This document shows positions 19,054 to 27,023 of a stretch of 64,000 nucleotides of DNA, piece after piece. Numbering within the stretch: position 1 is the stretch's first letter; each line of letters opens with the position of its first letter. The stretch covers positions 248,001 through 312,000 of the forward strand of contig NZ_FPKR01000001.1 in the NCBI RefSeq assembly GCF_900119825.1, read 5' to 3'. The position numbers and the translations under genes were made by a program. The notes beneath the pieces were generated by a model that saw only the letters and a list, made by a program, of their open reading frames with translations, did not search any database and was not told the DNA's origin. Origin of the DNA: Chitinimonas taiwanensis DSM 18899. Lineage in GTDB: Bacteria > Pseudomonadota > Gammaproteobacteria > Burkholderiales > Chitinimonadaceae.

Positions 19054-20151
19054 TTACTCGAACACCTTCTTGCCATTGCGTACGAAGGGCATTTTCACCA
19101 CGCGGGCCGGTTGCAGGGTGCCGCGCACATCGACTTCCACGGCATCGCCCACCTTGACTGCCAGCGGCACGCGCGCCATGGCAATCGAGACCTGCAGGCT
19201 GGGCGAGAAAGTGCCCGAGGTAATTTCGCCATCGCCGGCGGCCGTCACCACGCGCATATGGCCGCGCAGCACGCCCTTGCCTTCGTAAACCAGGCCCACT
19301 TGCTTGAGCAGGGTGGCGCCGGCGGCGCGCTGGGCCTTTTCGGCCTCCAGCTTGGCGCGGCCGATGAAGTCGCGCCCGGCCGGCTCCCAAGCAATAGTCC
19401 AGCCCATGCCGGCGGCGAGGGGCGACACGGCGTCGTCCATTTCATTGCCGTACAGATTCATGCCGGCTTCCAAGCGCAGCGTGTCGCGCGCGCCCAAACC
19501 GGCCGGGGCCACGCCCGCGGCCAGCAGCGCATTCCAGAATGCAATCGCCTCGCCAGCCGGCATGGAGATTTCCAGGCCGTCTTCGCCGGTGTAACCGGTG
19601 CGGGCAAAGAACCAGTCGCCCAGCGGCAGGCCCTGGAACACCTGCAGACCGTCGATCAGCGCGGCGGCCTCAGGTTTGGCAGCCTTGGCCTTGGCAATCG
19701 CGTTCGGGCCTTGCACGGCAATCATGGCCAGGTCGCGGCGCGGCGTCAGTTCCACGTGGAACTCGGCGGCCACCGGGGCCATCCAGGCCAGGTCCTTGGC
19801 CGTGGTGCCAGCATTGACCACCACGCGGTAGCCCCAGCTGGTGCGGTAGACGATCAGGTCGTCAATCACGCCGCCTTCCGGGTTGTACATGCCCGAGTAA
19901 AGCGCCTTGCCCTCGAAGCCGAGCTTGGCCACATCGTTGCCGATCAGCTTCTGGAAGAAGGCGGTCGCGCCCTCGCCACGCACGTCCACCGCGGTCATGT
20001 GCGACACATCGAACATGCCGGCATCGGTACGCACCGCCTCGTGTTCCTTGATTTGCGAACCGTAGTTGATCGGCATTTCCCAGCCGGCAAAGTCAACGAT
20101 CTTGCCGTTGGCAGCCAGATGAGCATCGAACAGGGGAGTACGTTGGGACAT
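19054..20151 (-). CDS. gcvT: Aminomethyltransferase, T protein of the glycine cleavage system
   Basis: 365 residues from the ATG at 20151 (AGGA nine bases upstream); the longer frame adds residues from the neighbouring gene region and is not used. [40 protein letters not shown] and GMFDVSHM are the classic GcvT start, and [12 protein letters not shown] and [20 protein letters not shown] follow. It releases ammonia from the aminomethyl-lipoyl group and forms methylene-tetrahydrofolate. Upstream are a zinc-ribbon gene (43 bp) and an RNB nuclease gene (20 bp further), so gcvT may be cotranscribed with them. There is no room for a glycine riboswitch directly before gcvT. Confidence 0.97.
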   Translation of the reverse strand: MSQRTPLFDAHLAANGKIVDFAGWEMPINYGSQIKEHEAVRTDAGMFDVSHMTAVDVRGEGATAFFQKLIGNDVAKLGFEGKALYSGMYNPEGGVIDDLIVYRTSWGYRVVVNAGTTAKDLAWMAPVAAEFHVELTPRRDLAMIAVQGPNAIAKAKAAKPEAAALIDGLQVFQGLPLGDWFFARTGYTGEDGLEISMPAGEAIAFWNALLAAGVAPAGLGARDTLRLEAGMNLYGNEMDDAVSPLAAGMGWTIAWEPAGRDFIGRAKLEAEKAQRAAGATLLKQVGLVYEGKGVLRGHMRVVTAAGDGEITSGTFSPSLQVSIAMARVPLAVKVGDAVEVDVRGTLQPARVVKMPFVRNGKKVFE

Positions 20152-20194
20152 GGGGCGCTTCCTTGTGAGAAACAAACGATGGGTTTGACGCAGC

Positions 20195-20746
20195 TTATGA
20201 CTGCGCCGGTTTATAGACGAAACAGCCATCCAACAGGTATTCGCCCGCATTGACCCGGCCATCGGCCTCGATGCGGTCGAAGGGAACGGTGCGGCCGTCG
20301 ACGATGATATGCGCCGGAATCGGCTTGTCGGCATAGCGGCCGATCACCTCATCGGCGCGCGGATAGTCAACCGGGGCCGGCTTGGCTTCCGCGGGCGCCG
20401 GCTGCTTGGCCACCTCGGCCAGCGCCGCCTCATGGGCCGCCGCTTCGGCCGGGTGCACCGCCAGCGTGCGCAAATAGAGCTTGAACAGGAATAGCGGCAG
20501 CACCACGCGGCGCACGCGCTTTTCATTGTCGATCACGCAGGCCACGCCGAACTGGGTATGGCAGGCCGGGCAATGCGCGGTGGCCGCCATGGCCAGATGG
20601 TCATCCAGCAAGCGGGCTATGCCATGCATATGGCGCGCATGCAGCATCTGGCCGCATTTCACGCAGGGCTTGGAGAACTGTTTGACCACGCTGCCATTCT
20701 TGAAACGTACGGGCAGGAAGTGATCGATTCGATTGGTGGGACGCAT
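20195..20746 (-). CDS. Uncharacterised zinc-ribbon protein
   Basis: 183 residues; I do not recognise the family. The N-terminal half has two CxxC pairs, PCVKCGQML and [10 protein letters not shown], spaced 27 residues apart, which should bind a zinc ion. His residues between them (HARHMHGIA) could add ligands. The middle is hydrophobic and basic ([20 protein letters not shown]), followed by an Ala/Pro-rich linker and a C-terminal block [20 protein letters not shown] that ends in [10 protein letters not shown]. The gene sits 20 bp behind the RNB nuclease gene and 43 bp ahead of gcvT on the same strand, suggesting cotranscription with the nuclease. A nucleic-acid role is only a guess from the zinc ribbon and the neighbour. 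Confidence 0.65.
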   Translation of the reverse strand: MRPTNRIDHFLPVRFKNGSVVKQFSKPCVKCGQMLHARHMHGIARLLDDHLAMAATAHCPACHTQFGVACVIDNEKRVRRVVLPLFLFKLYLRTLAVHPAEAAAHEAALAEVAKQPAPAEAKPAPVDYPRADEVIGRYADKPIPAHIIVDGRTVPFDRIEADGRVNAGEYLLDGCFVYKPAQS

Positions 20747-20766
20747 GCTGAAACTCGATACAGGAA

Positions 20767-22734
20767 TCAGGCCACGGCTGGGGCGGGTGGTGCATCGCCC
20801 TCGGCCACGGCAACTTCCGCCTCCAACTCGGCTGCCTCAAGCAGCTCTTCTTCCTCGTCCACCACGGCCGTCGGCTCGCCCGCTTCCAGCAGACGACATT
20901 CGAGCGCCAGGTCGAGGTAATCGGTACGGATCAGCTGCAGCTTGAGCGGCGTACCACGCGCCAGCTCAGGCAGGCCGGCAATGCGCAGCATCAGGGGCAG
21001 GCCGTCGAAGCGCACCAGGTCTTCCTTGACCACGGTGGCCTGGGCCTCTTGCACACCCTGCTGCTCCAGCCAGCGCAAGCACCAGTAACGCTCCATACGG
21101 CCCTGGAATTCGGCATAGGCGTTATAGGTGGTGTCGAAATCACGCAGGGCGGCGAACAGCATCGGATCGCGCTGCGCATAGCGCGGCGGCTCGCCACTGA
21201 GCATAGCCAAGAGCTGCTGCTGGTTGATGAAGTCGGCCGCGCGGCGCAGCGGCGAGGACGCCCAGCTGTATTGCGCCACCCCCAGGCCCACATGGGGCGA
21301 GGGCGTGGTAGTCATCTTGACCCGGCCCATGGCCTGGGCGCGGTAGATGGCCGGAATGCGCGCATCGGCCAGCTGCTTGCCCCAGGTCGAGTTGCACAGA
21401 ATCATCAGCTCGGCCACCAGCTTGTCCATCGGGCTGCCGCGCTTGCGCGGGTAGATGCGCACGCGCCTGACGCCGGCCGCATCGGGCTCGATGGCGAAGC
21501 TGTAATCAGGCCGCTCGACGCGATTCGGATCGTGCTTGCCGCGCGCCTTTTCCAGCGCAATGGCAAAGCGGTGCAGATACAGCAGCTCGGTCTTCCACGG
21601 GTAGTCGGGGCCGCCATCGGGCAGGGCCACGGTTTCCTCGTTGAACACCGGGTCCAGATCGTGATGACGCAAATTGGCGGCGATATGCACGCGATCAAGG
21701 CGGCTTTCCGAGGCCACGATCTCGAACTCGGGCGTCACCGTCACATACAGGCTGACCGCCGGGCAATCGCGCCCCTCGGCCAGGGTGAAGGACTCCACCA
21801 CTGCATCGGGCAGCATGGTGATCTTGTCACCCGGGAAGTACACGGTAGAAAGGCGTGCCAGCACCACGTTTTCCATGGTCGAACCAGCCGCCACGCCGAG
21901 CGTCGGCGCGGCAATATGGATGCCGACGCGGGTATTGCCATCGGCCAGCGGGGTGACCGACAGCGCATCATCGATCTCGGTGGTGGCGGCGTCATCAATG
22001 GAAAAGGCGCGCACGCCCGCATCGGGCAGATCAGTCGGTGCAGGCGGTAGCTCGATGGCGGGGAAGCCGGTGCCCTTGGGGAAGTATTCTGCCAGGAAAC
22101 CGTCGAGCAGCCAGGCTTCCACATCCGGGATCGCCCCGCAGCTGTCCAAGAGGCGCAAGGGTGACTTCTGCGCGGCATCAGCGGCGGCGGCCAGCGCCTT
22201 CCATTCGATGGTGTTCTTGTCCGGGCGATGCAGCAGGGTCTTGATATGGCTCTTTAGCGCCTCGGGCACGCGACCGGCCAGCAGCTCAGCCTGCCACTCG
22301 GCCATCAGGGCCGCCTCGCGTGCCTTCTTCTCCTGGCCGGCCTTGGCCGCGCGCAGGTTCTCTTCCGGGGCGGCCTTGTAGCGGCCTTTACCCTTGCGAT
22401 AGAAGTACATCGGATTGCCATGCAGGCGCATGACCATGGCGGCCTGCTCAAGCGTGCTCGGGCTGGCGCTGAAGTATTCGCGCGCCAGGTCGAGGAAGCC
22501 GAACTCCTCGCCGCCCGCCACTTCCCAGATGAAATCCAGGTCCAGTTCCTCGGCCAGTGCAGCGGCCTGGGGCATGAAATCGGCCAGCGCGATCTTGTCA
22601 AAGCGGATGCGCACATCCTGGGCCTTGATCTTGCTGCGCTTACCGCGGGCGTCTTCCACCTGCAGGGTGGCGTCGGTCTCGCTCATGATGGCGGCAACCT
22701 TGAAGTCGCCGCTTTCTTCGTAAAAGACGTTCAT
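20767..22734 (-). CDS. RNB domain (RNase II family) exoribonuclease
   Basis: 655 residues. After an N-terminal S1/OB-like region (MNVFYEESGDFKVAAIM, DARGKRSKIKAQDVRIRF) comes the RNB catalytic domain, recognisable from FSIDDAATTEIDDALSVTPL (about residues 245-265, the magnesium-binding Asp cluster). Later RNB blocks are HHDLDPVFNEE, LMILCNSTWGKQLA, IPAIYRAQ and YSWASSPLRRAADFINQQQLLA. It would degrade single-stranded RNA 3' to 5'. The C-terminus is a Glu/Ala-rich acidic tail. The order differs from RNase R, and no strong C-terminal S1 or basic tail is evident, so RNase II-like is the better label. Divergent from uvrD. Confidence 0.9.
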   Translation of the reverse strand: MNVFYEESGDFKVAAIMSETDATLQVEDARGKRSKIKAQDVRIRFDKIALADFMPQAAALAEELDLDFIWEVAGGEEFGFLDLAREYFSASPSTLEQAAMVMRLHGNPMYFYRKGKGRYKAAPEENLRAAKAGQEKKAREAALMAEWQAELLAGRVPEALKSHIKTLLHRPDKNTIEWKALAAAADAAQKSPLRLLDSCGAIPDVEAWLLDGFLAEYFPKGTGFPAIELPPAPTDLPDAGVRAFSIDDAATTEIDDALSVTPLADGNTRVGIHIAAPTLGVAAGSTMENVVLARLSTVYFPGDKITMLPDAVVESFTLAEGRDCPAVSLYVTVTPEFEIVASESRLDRVHIAANLRHHDLDPVFNEETVALPDGGPDYPWKTELLYLHRFAIALEKARGKHDPNRVERPDYSFAIEPDAAGVRRVRIYPRKRGSPMDKLVAELMILCNSTWGKQLADARIPAIYRAQAMGRVKMTTTPSPHVGLGVAQYSWASSPLRRAADFINQQQLLAMLSGEPPRYAQRDPMLFAALRDFDTTYNAYAEFQGRMERYWCLRWLEQQGVQEAQATVVKEDLVRFDGLPLMLRIAGLPELARGTPLKLQLIRTDYLDLALECRLLEAGEPTAVVDEEEELLEAAELEAEVAVAEGDAPPAPAVA

Positions 22735-22907
22735 GCTTGGCCGCCCGGTGGGGCGGTCACTAGGGTGGGGGAGGCGGCGGATTATACCGGAGCGGACCGC
22801 TGCCAGCCGCGCCGACTGTCATGCTGGTGCGGGGCAGGCTTTAGGCGGGTCGATGTCGCCCATCCGGGCTAAAATCGCCCATCGCTTGCAACCGGCCTTG
22901 CCCACCC

Positions 22908-25082
22908 ATGTCGTCTTCCCTGCTGTCTGGCCTGAATCCCGAACAACTGGCCGCCGTCACCCTGCCCGCCGTCCCGGCCCTGATCCTGGCCGGCGCCGGT
23001 TCGGGCAAGACGCGCGTGCTGACCACCCGCATCGTCTGGCTGCTGTCCACCGGCCAGGTCAGCCAGCACGGCATCCTGGCGGTGACCTTTACCAATAAGG
23101 CCGCCAAGGAAATGCTGACCCGGGTATCGGCCCAGCTGCCCATCAATGCGCGCAGTCTGTGGATAGGCACCTTCCACGGCCTATGTAACCGCATGCTGCG
23201 CCTGCACTGGCGCGATGCCGGCCTGCCGGAAGCCTTTCAGATCATGGATACCGCCGACCAGCTGTCGGCCATCAAGCGCCTTTTGAAGGCCTTGAATATC
23301 GATGATGAGAAATACCCGCCGCGCGAGCTGATGTACTACATCAATGCGAACAAGGAGGAAGGGCGCCGCCCGGCCGAGGTGGAAGCCTGGGATCAGCATT
23401 CGCAGCAGATGAAGCAACTGTACGACGAATACGAGCGCCAGTGCCGGCGCGAGGGCGTGGTCGACTTTGCCGAGCTGCTGCTGCGCTGTTACGAGCTGTT
23501 GCGCGATAACGCCGCGCTGCGCAGCCATTACCACGCGCGCTTCCGCTACATCCTGGTGGACGAGTTCCAAGACACCAACCGCCTGCAGTACAAATGGCTG
23601 AAGCTGCTGGCCGGCAAGGGCGACCCGCTCGACCGTCTGCTGGGCAAGCAGCCGGCTGCCACCGCATCCGATGAAGCCGCCGCCGTGTTCGCCGTGGGTG
23701 ACGACGACCAGAGCATCTACGCGTTCCGCGGCGCGAACGTGGGCAATATGGCCGACTTCCAGCGCGACTTCGCGGTGGAAACGGTGATCAAGCTCGAACA
23801 GAACTACCGCTCGCACGGCAATATCCTCGACGCCGCCAATGCACTGATCGCGCATAACCGCGGCCGGCTGGGCAAGAATCTGTGGACCTCGGAAAGCGCG
23901 GGAGACCCGATCCGCGTGTACGAGGCAGCCTCCGATTTCGAGGAAGCCAGCTTCGTGGTGGACGAGGTGCGCAATCTGCAGCGCGAGGGCACACCGCTGG
24001 CCGATATGGCCGTGCTGTACCGCTCCAATGCCCAGTCGCGTGTGATCGAACATGCGCTGTTCCAGGCCGGCCTGCCGTATCGCGTCTATGGCGGCCTGCG
24101 CTTCTTCGAACGCCAGGAAATCAAGCACGCGTTGGCCTATCTGCGCCTGATCGCCAACCCCGACGACGACAATGCGCTGCTGCGCGTGATCAACTTCCCG
24201 GTGCGCGGCATTGGCAACCGCACGCTGGAAATCCTTGGGGAAAGCGCGCGCGGCAGCGGCACCAGCATCTGGCAGGCTGCCTGCTCGGGCGGGGCGGGGC
24301 GCAGCGCGGCGGCGGTGGCGCGCTTCGTGCAGCTGATCGAGGGCATGCGCGCCCAGCAAGATGGGCTGCAACTGGCCGAGCTGGTGCAGCTGGCCATCGA
24401 GCAAAGCGGCCTGATCGAACACTACCGGAATGAAAAGGAAGGTCAGGAGCGGCTGGAGAACCTGGACCAGCTGATCTCAGCTGCCGCGGTGTTCGTGCAG
24501 GAGAACGAGAACGATGTGAATGCCTTTCTCGCCCATGCCTCGCTGGAGGCGGGCGACCACGAGGCTGCGCCAGGTCAGGATGCGCTGCAGCTGATGAGCG
24601 TGCATGCGTCCAAGGGCCTGGAGTTCCACGCGGTGTTCCTGACTGGCATCGAGGAAGGCCTGTTCCCGCACGACAATAGCCTGAACTCGCCCGAGGGCCT
24701 GGAGGAGGAGCGCCGGCTCGCCTATGTGGCGATTACCCGCGCACGGCGCAAGCTGTATCTGAGCCTCGCGCAAAGCCGCATGCTGCATGGCCAGACGCGC
24801 TTCTCGATTGCCTCGCGCTTCCTGAGCGAAATCCCCGAGGACCTGCTCAAATGGCTGAACCGCGGCTATGCGCCGTCAGCCATGCCAGCGCGCAAGATCG
24901 AGAAGGCCGCACCCGAACACGGCCTGCGCGTCGGTTGCACGGTCGAACACGCCAAGTTCGGCCAGGGCGTGGTGGTCGATTACGATGGCACCGGGCCCGG
25001 TGCAAATGTGCAGGTCAACTTCGGTGCCGCTGGCCTGAAGTGGCTTGCGCTCGAGTATGCCAAGCTTAAACTGGTGCAATAA
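22908..25082 (+). CDS. uvrD: DNA helicase II (UvrD)
   Basis: 724 residues, almost the E. coli UvrD length (720). Walker A is GAGSGKT (residues 29-35), motif II is VDEFQDTNRLQYKW, and motif III includes GDDDQSIYAFRGANVGNM. Later motifs are LEQNYRSHGNILDAANALIA, SVHASKGLEFHAVFL and AYVAITRARRKLYLS. The C-terminal Tudor-like segment VGCTVEHAKFGQGVVVDYDG is typical of UvrD rather than Rep. It acts in nucleotide excision and mismatch repair as a 3'-5' helicase. A TAAAAT at 22870-22875 could be its -10 element, with no clear -35. No good ribosome binding site precedes the ATG. Confidence 0.95.
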   Translation: MSSSLLSGLNPEQLAAVTLPAVPALILAGAGSGKTRVLTTRIVWLLSTGQVSQHGILAVTFTNKAAKEMLTRVSAQLPINARSLWIGTFHGLCNRMLRLHWRDAGLPEAFQIMDTADQLSAIKRLLKALNIDDEKYPPRELMYYINANKEEGRRPAEVEAWDQHSQQMKQLYDEYERQCRREGVVDFAELLLRCYELLRDNAALRSHYHARFRYILVDEFQDTNRLQYKWLKLLAGKGDPLDRLLGKQPAATASDEAAAVFAVGDDDQSIYAFRGANVGNMADFQRDFAVETVIKLEQNYRSHGNILDAANALIAHNRGRLGKNLWTSESAGDPIRVYEAASDFEEASFVVDEVRNLQREGTPLADMAVLYRSNAQSRVIEHALFQAGLPYRVYGGLRFFERQEIKHALAYLRLIANPDDDNALLRVINFPVRGIGNRTLEILGESARGSGTSIWQAACSGGAGRSAAAVARFVQLIEGMRAQQDGLQLAELVQLAIEQSGLIEHYRNEKEGQERLENLDQLISAAAVFVQENENDVNAFLAHASLEAGDHEAAPGQDALQLMSVHASKGLEFHAVFLTGIEEGLFPHDNSLNSPEGLEEERRLAYVAITRARRKLYLSLAQSRMLHGQTRFSIASRFLSEIPEDLLKWLNRGYAPSAMPARKIEKAAPEHGLRVGCTVEHAKFGQGVVVDYDGTGPGANVQVNFGAAGLKWLALEYAKLKLVQ

Positions 25083-25138
25083 GCAGCCTAGCCGCGCGCC
25101 CAGCGTGCATTCCGCCCGCCCGTGCAAAGGAGCATCAG

Positions 25139-26860
25139 ATGAACCCGGCCAATTCGCCCCTATTCAGCGCCCGCGCTGCCCGCGCCGGCGGTGACGACGA
25201 CGCGGCAGCCGGCCTGCAGCGCGCCTATGCCAATCAGGGCATGGAAATCGATTACGGCAGCAAGCGCTTCCTGGTCATCGACGCGGTACAGGAAATGCGC
25301 TCGGCCATGAATGCCACGCTATCCAGCTTCGGCGTGACCAAGATCGAGTATGCGCACCGCGCCACCGAGGCCATTGGCGTCATCAAGCGCGGCAACCACG
25401 ATGTGATCCTGTGCGATTACGACCTCGGCAATGGCTATGATGGCCTGCACCTGCTAGAGGAGCTGAAGCTGCGTAATCTGATCAAGCCCTCGGCCATCTT
25501 CATGGTGGTGACCGGCGAGCGACGTGCGCGCATGGTGATCTCGGCCGCCGAGCTGGCGCCCGATGATTACCTGCTCAAGCCGTTTACCGGCGAGGAGCTC
25601 AAACAGCGCCTCGACCGCATCTATGGCAAGAAGATGGCCTTCGAGGACCTCGACGCGGCCATGCTCAATGAGGACTACTTCAAGGCGCTGGCCGAGTGCA
25701 ATGAACGCATCGCCGCCAAGGATCCCTTCCTGCTCGACTTCCTCAAGCTCAAGGGCAAGATCGCGCTGACCATCGGCGACCACGGCATGGCGCGCGATAC
25801 CTACCAGACCGTGCTGAATGCGCGCGATGTGCCCTGGGCCAAGATGGGCCTGGCCAAGGCGCTGTTCCACCTCAAGGACTACAGCACGGCGCGGCAGATG
25901 TTCGAGGCGCTGCTGGCCGAGAACAACCGTGTCATGGAAGCCTATGACTGGCTGGCCAAGATCCACCAGGCCGAGCACGAGCATGTGGAAGCCCAGGGCA
26001 TGCTGCAACGCGCGGTGGAATTGTCAGCCGCCAATGTGTCGCGCCAGAAGAAACTCGGTGAAGTGGCGATGCGCAATGGCGACTTCGACACCGCGGTGAA
26101 GTCGTTCCAGCAGACCATCAATGTGGCCAAGTTCTCGTTCTGGCGCGATGCCGGTGATTACTCCTCGCTGGCCAAGGCCCACCTGGGCAAGGGTGATGTG
26201 ATGGAGGCGGCCAAGGTGGCGGCCGATGTACGGCGCGAGTTCCGCTATGACCAAAAGGCCGAGATGCTGGCCACCGTGGTAGAGACTCAGGTGGCGATCA
26301 AGCAGGGCAATGAAAGCCGGGCCCAGCAGCTCTTGAACAAGGCCAAGCAGCAGTTCGCCGGCGTGGCCAACGAGGTGCCCGACAACTACGCGCTCGAGCT
26401 GGCCGAGGCCTGCTACCGGCTGGGTGAGGATGCGGCCGGCGGCGAGATCGTGCAGAAGGTGCTGCGCAACCATCACGAAGACGCGGCGGTGCTCGAGCGG
26501 GTGTCGAATCTGTATTCGGCGGTGGACCGCGCCGATCTTGGCCAGGCAATGATAGAAGAGACCGCGCGCGCCATTGTCGGCATCAATAACGAAGCCGTGC
26601 GCATGGCCCAGTCGGGCGATATCCAGGGCGCCGTGCAGAAGTTCATCCAGGCGGTGGAGGAAATGCCCGCCAATGTGCAGGTGATGCTGAACGCGGTAAA
26701 CGCCATGCTGGCCTATGTCACGCGCAATGGCTGGCACCAGGAATACATGGAGACCGCCCAGCTCTACCTCGACAAGGTGAAGTCGCTCGAACCCGCCAGC
26801 GTCAAATACCTGAAGCTGCGCGATGCCTACAACACCGCGCGGCGCCGCTTCCGCACCTGA
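25139..26860 (+). CDS. Response-regulator receiver domain fused to TPR repeats
   Basis: 573 residues, with AAGGAG eight bases before the ATG. The receiver domain (about 43-165) has FLVIDAVQEMR, the phosphoacceptor Asp-93 in ILCDYDLGNGYDGL, Thr in VVTGE and Lys in YLLKPF. The usual second acidic residue of the first pocket is replaced (LVIDAV, not LVVDDE), so metal binding may be altered. The remaining 400 residues are TPR-like helices (FHLKDYSTARQMFEALLAEN, VAMRNGDFDTAVKSFQQTIN, LAEACYRLGEDAAGGEIVQK). There is no DNA-binding or enzymatic output domain, so output is probably through protein contact. No histidine kinase gene adjoins it. It follows uvrD by 56 bp. Confidence 0.85.
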   Translation: MNPANSPLFSARAARAGGDDDAAAGLQRAYANQGMEIDYGSKRFLVIDAVQEMRSAMNATLSSFGVTKIEYAHRATEAIGVIKRGNHDVILCDYDLGNGYDGLHLLEELKLRNLIKPSAIFMVVTGERRARMVISAAELAPDDYLLKPFTGEELKQRLDRIYGKKMAFEDLDAAMLNEDYFKALAECNERIAAKDPFLLDFLKLKGKIALTIGDHGMARDTYQTVLNARDVPWAKMGLAKALFHLKDYSTARQMFEALLAENNRVMEAYDWLAKIHQAEHEHVEAQGMLQRAVELSAANVSRQKKLGEVAMRNGDFDTAVKSFQQTINVAKFSFWRDAGDYSSLAKAHLGKGDVMEAAKVAADVRREFRYDQKAEMLATVVETQVAIKQGNESRAQQLLNKAKQQFAGVANEVPDNYALELAEACYRLGEDAAGGEIVQKVLRNHHEDAAVLERVSNLYSAVDRADLGQAMIEETARAIVGINNEAVRMAQSGDIQGAVQKFIQAVEEMPANVQVMLNAVNAMLAYVTRNGWHQEYMETAQLYLDKVKSLEPASVKYLKLRDAYNTARRRFRT

Positions 26861-27023
26861 TTCGAGGGCGCCCCGCCGGACGCGTTCAGCCGCGTTGAGG
26901 GGCGTCCGGTCACTTCAGGCAAAAATCCTGTCGCATTGCTGAAATCCCTAATCGCGCTTGCTCCGCACACTGCACCCAAGACCAGCCTGGTCGGGATGTT
27001 GTTCATAACAAGGAGCAAGACAA

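Noticed and set aside
18727-20253. 508-codon plus-strand open frame across the GNAT gene and gcvT
   Set aside because: It spans two real minus-strand genes and their gap, and has shadow composition.
26861-27023. GGACGC...GCGTCC inverted repeat as a terminator after the receiver-TPR gene
   Set aside because: The loop is about 18 bases and no T tract follows, so it does not look like an intrinsic terminator.
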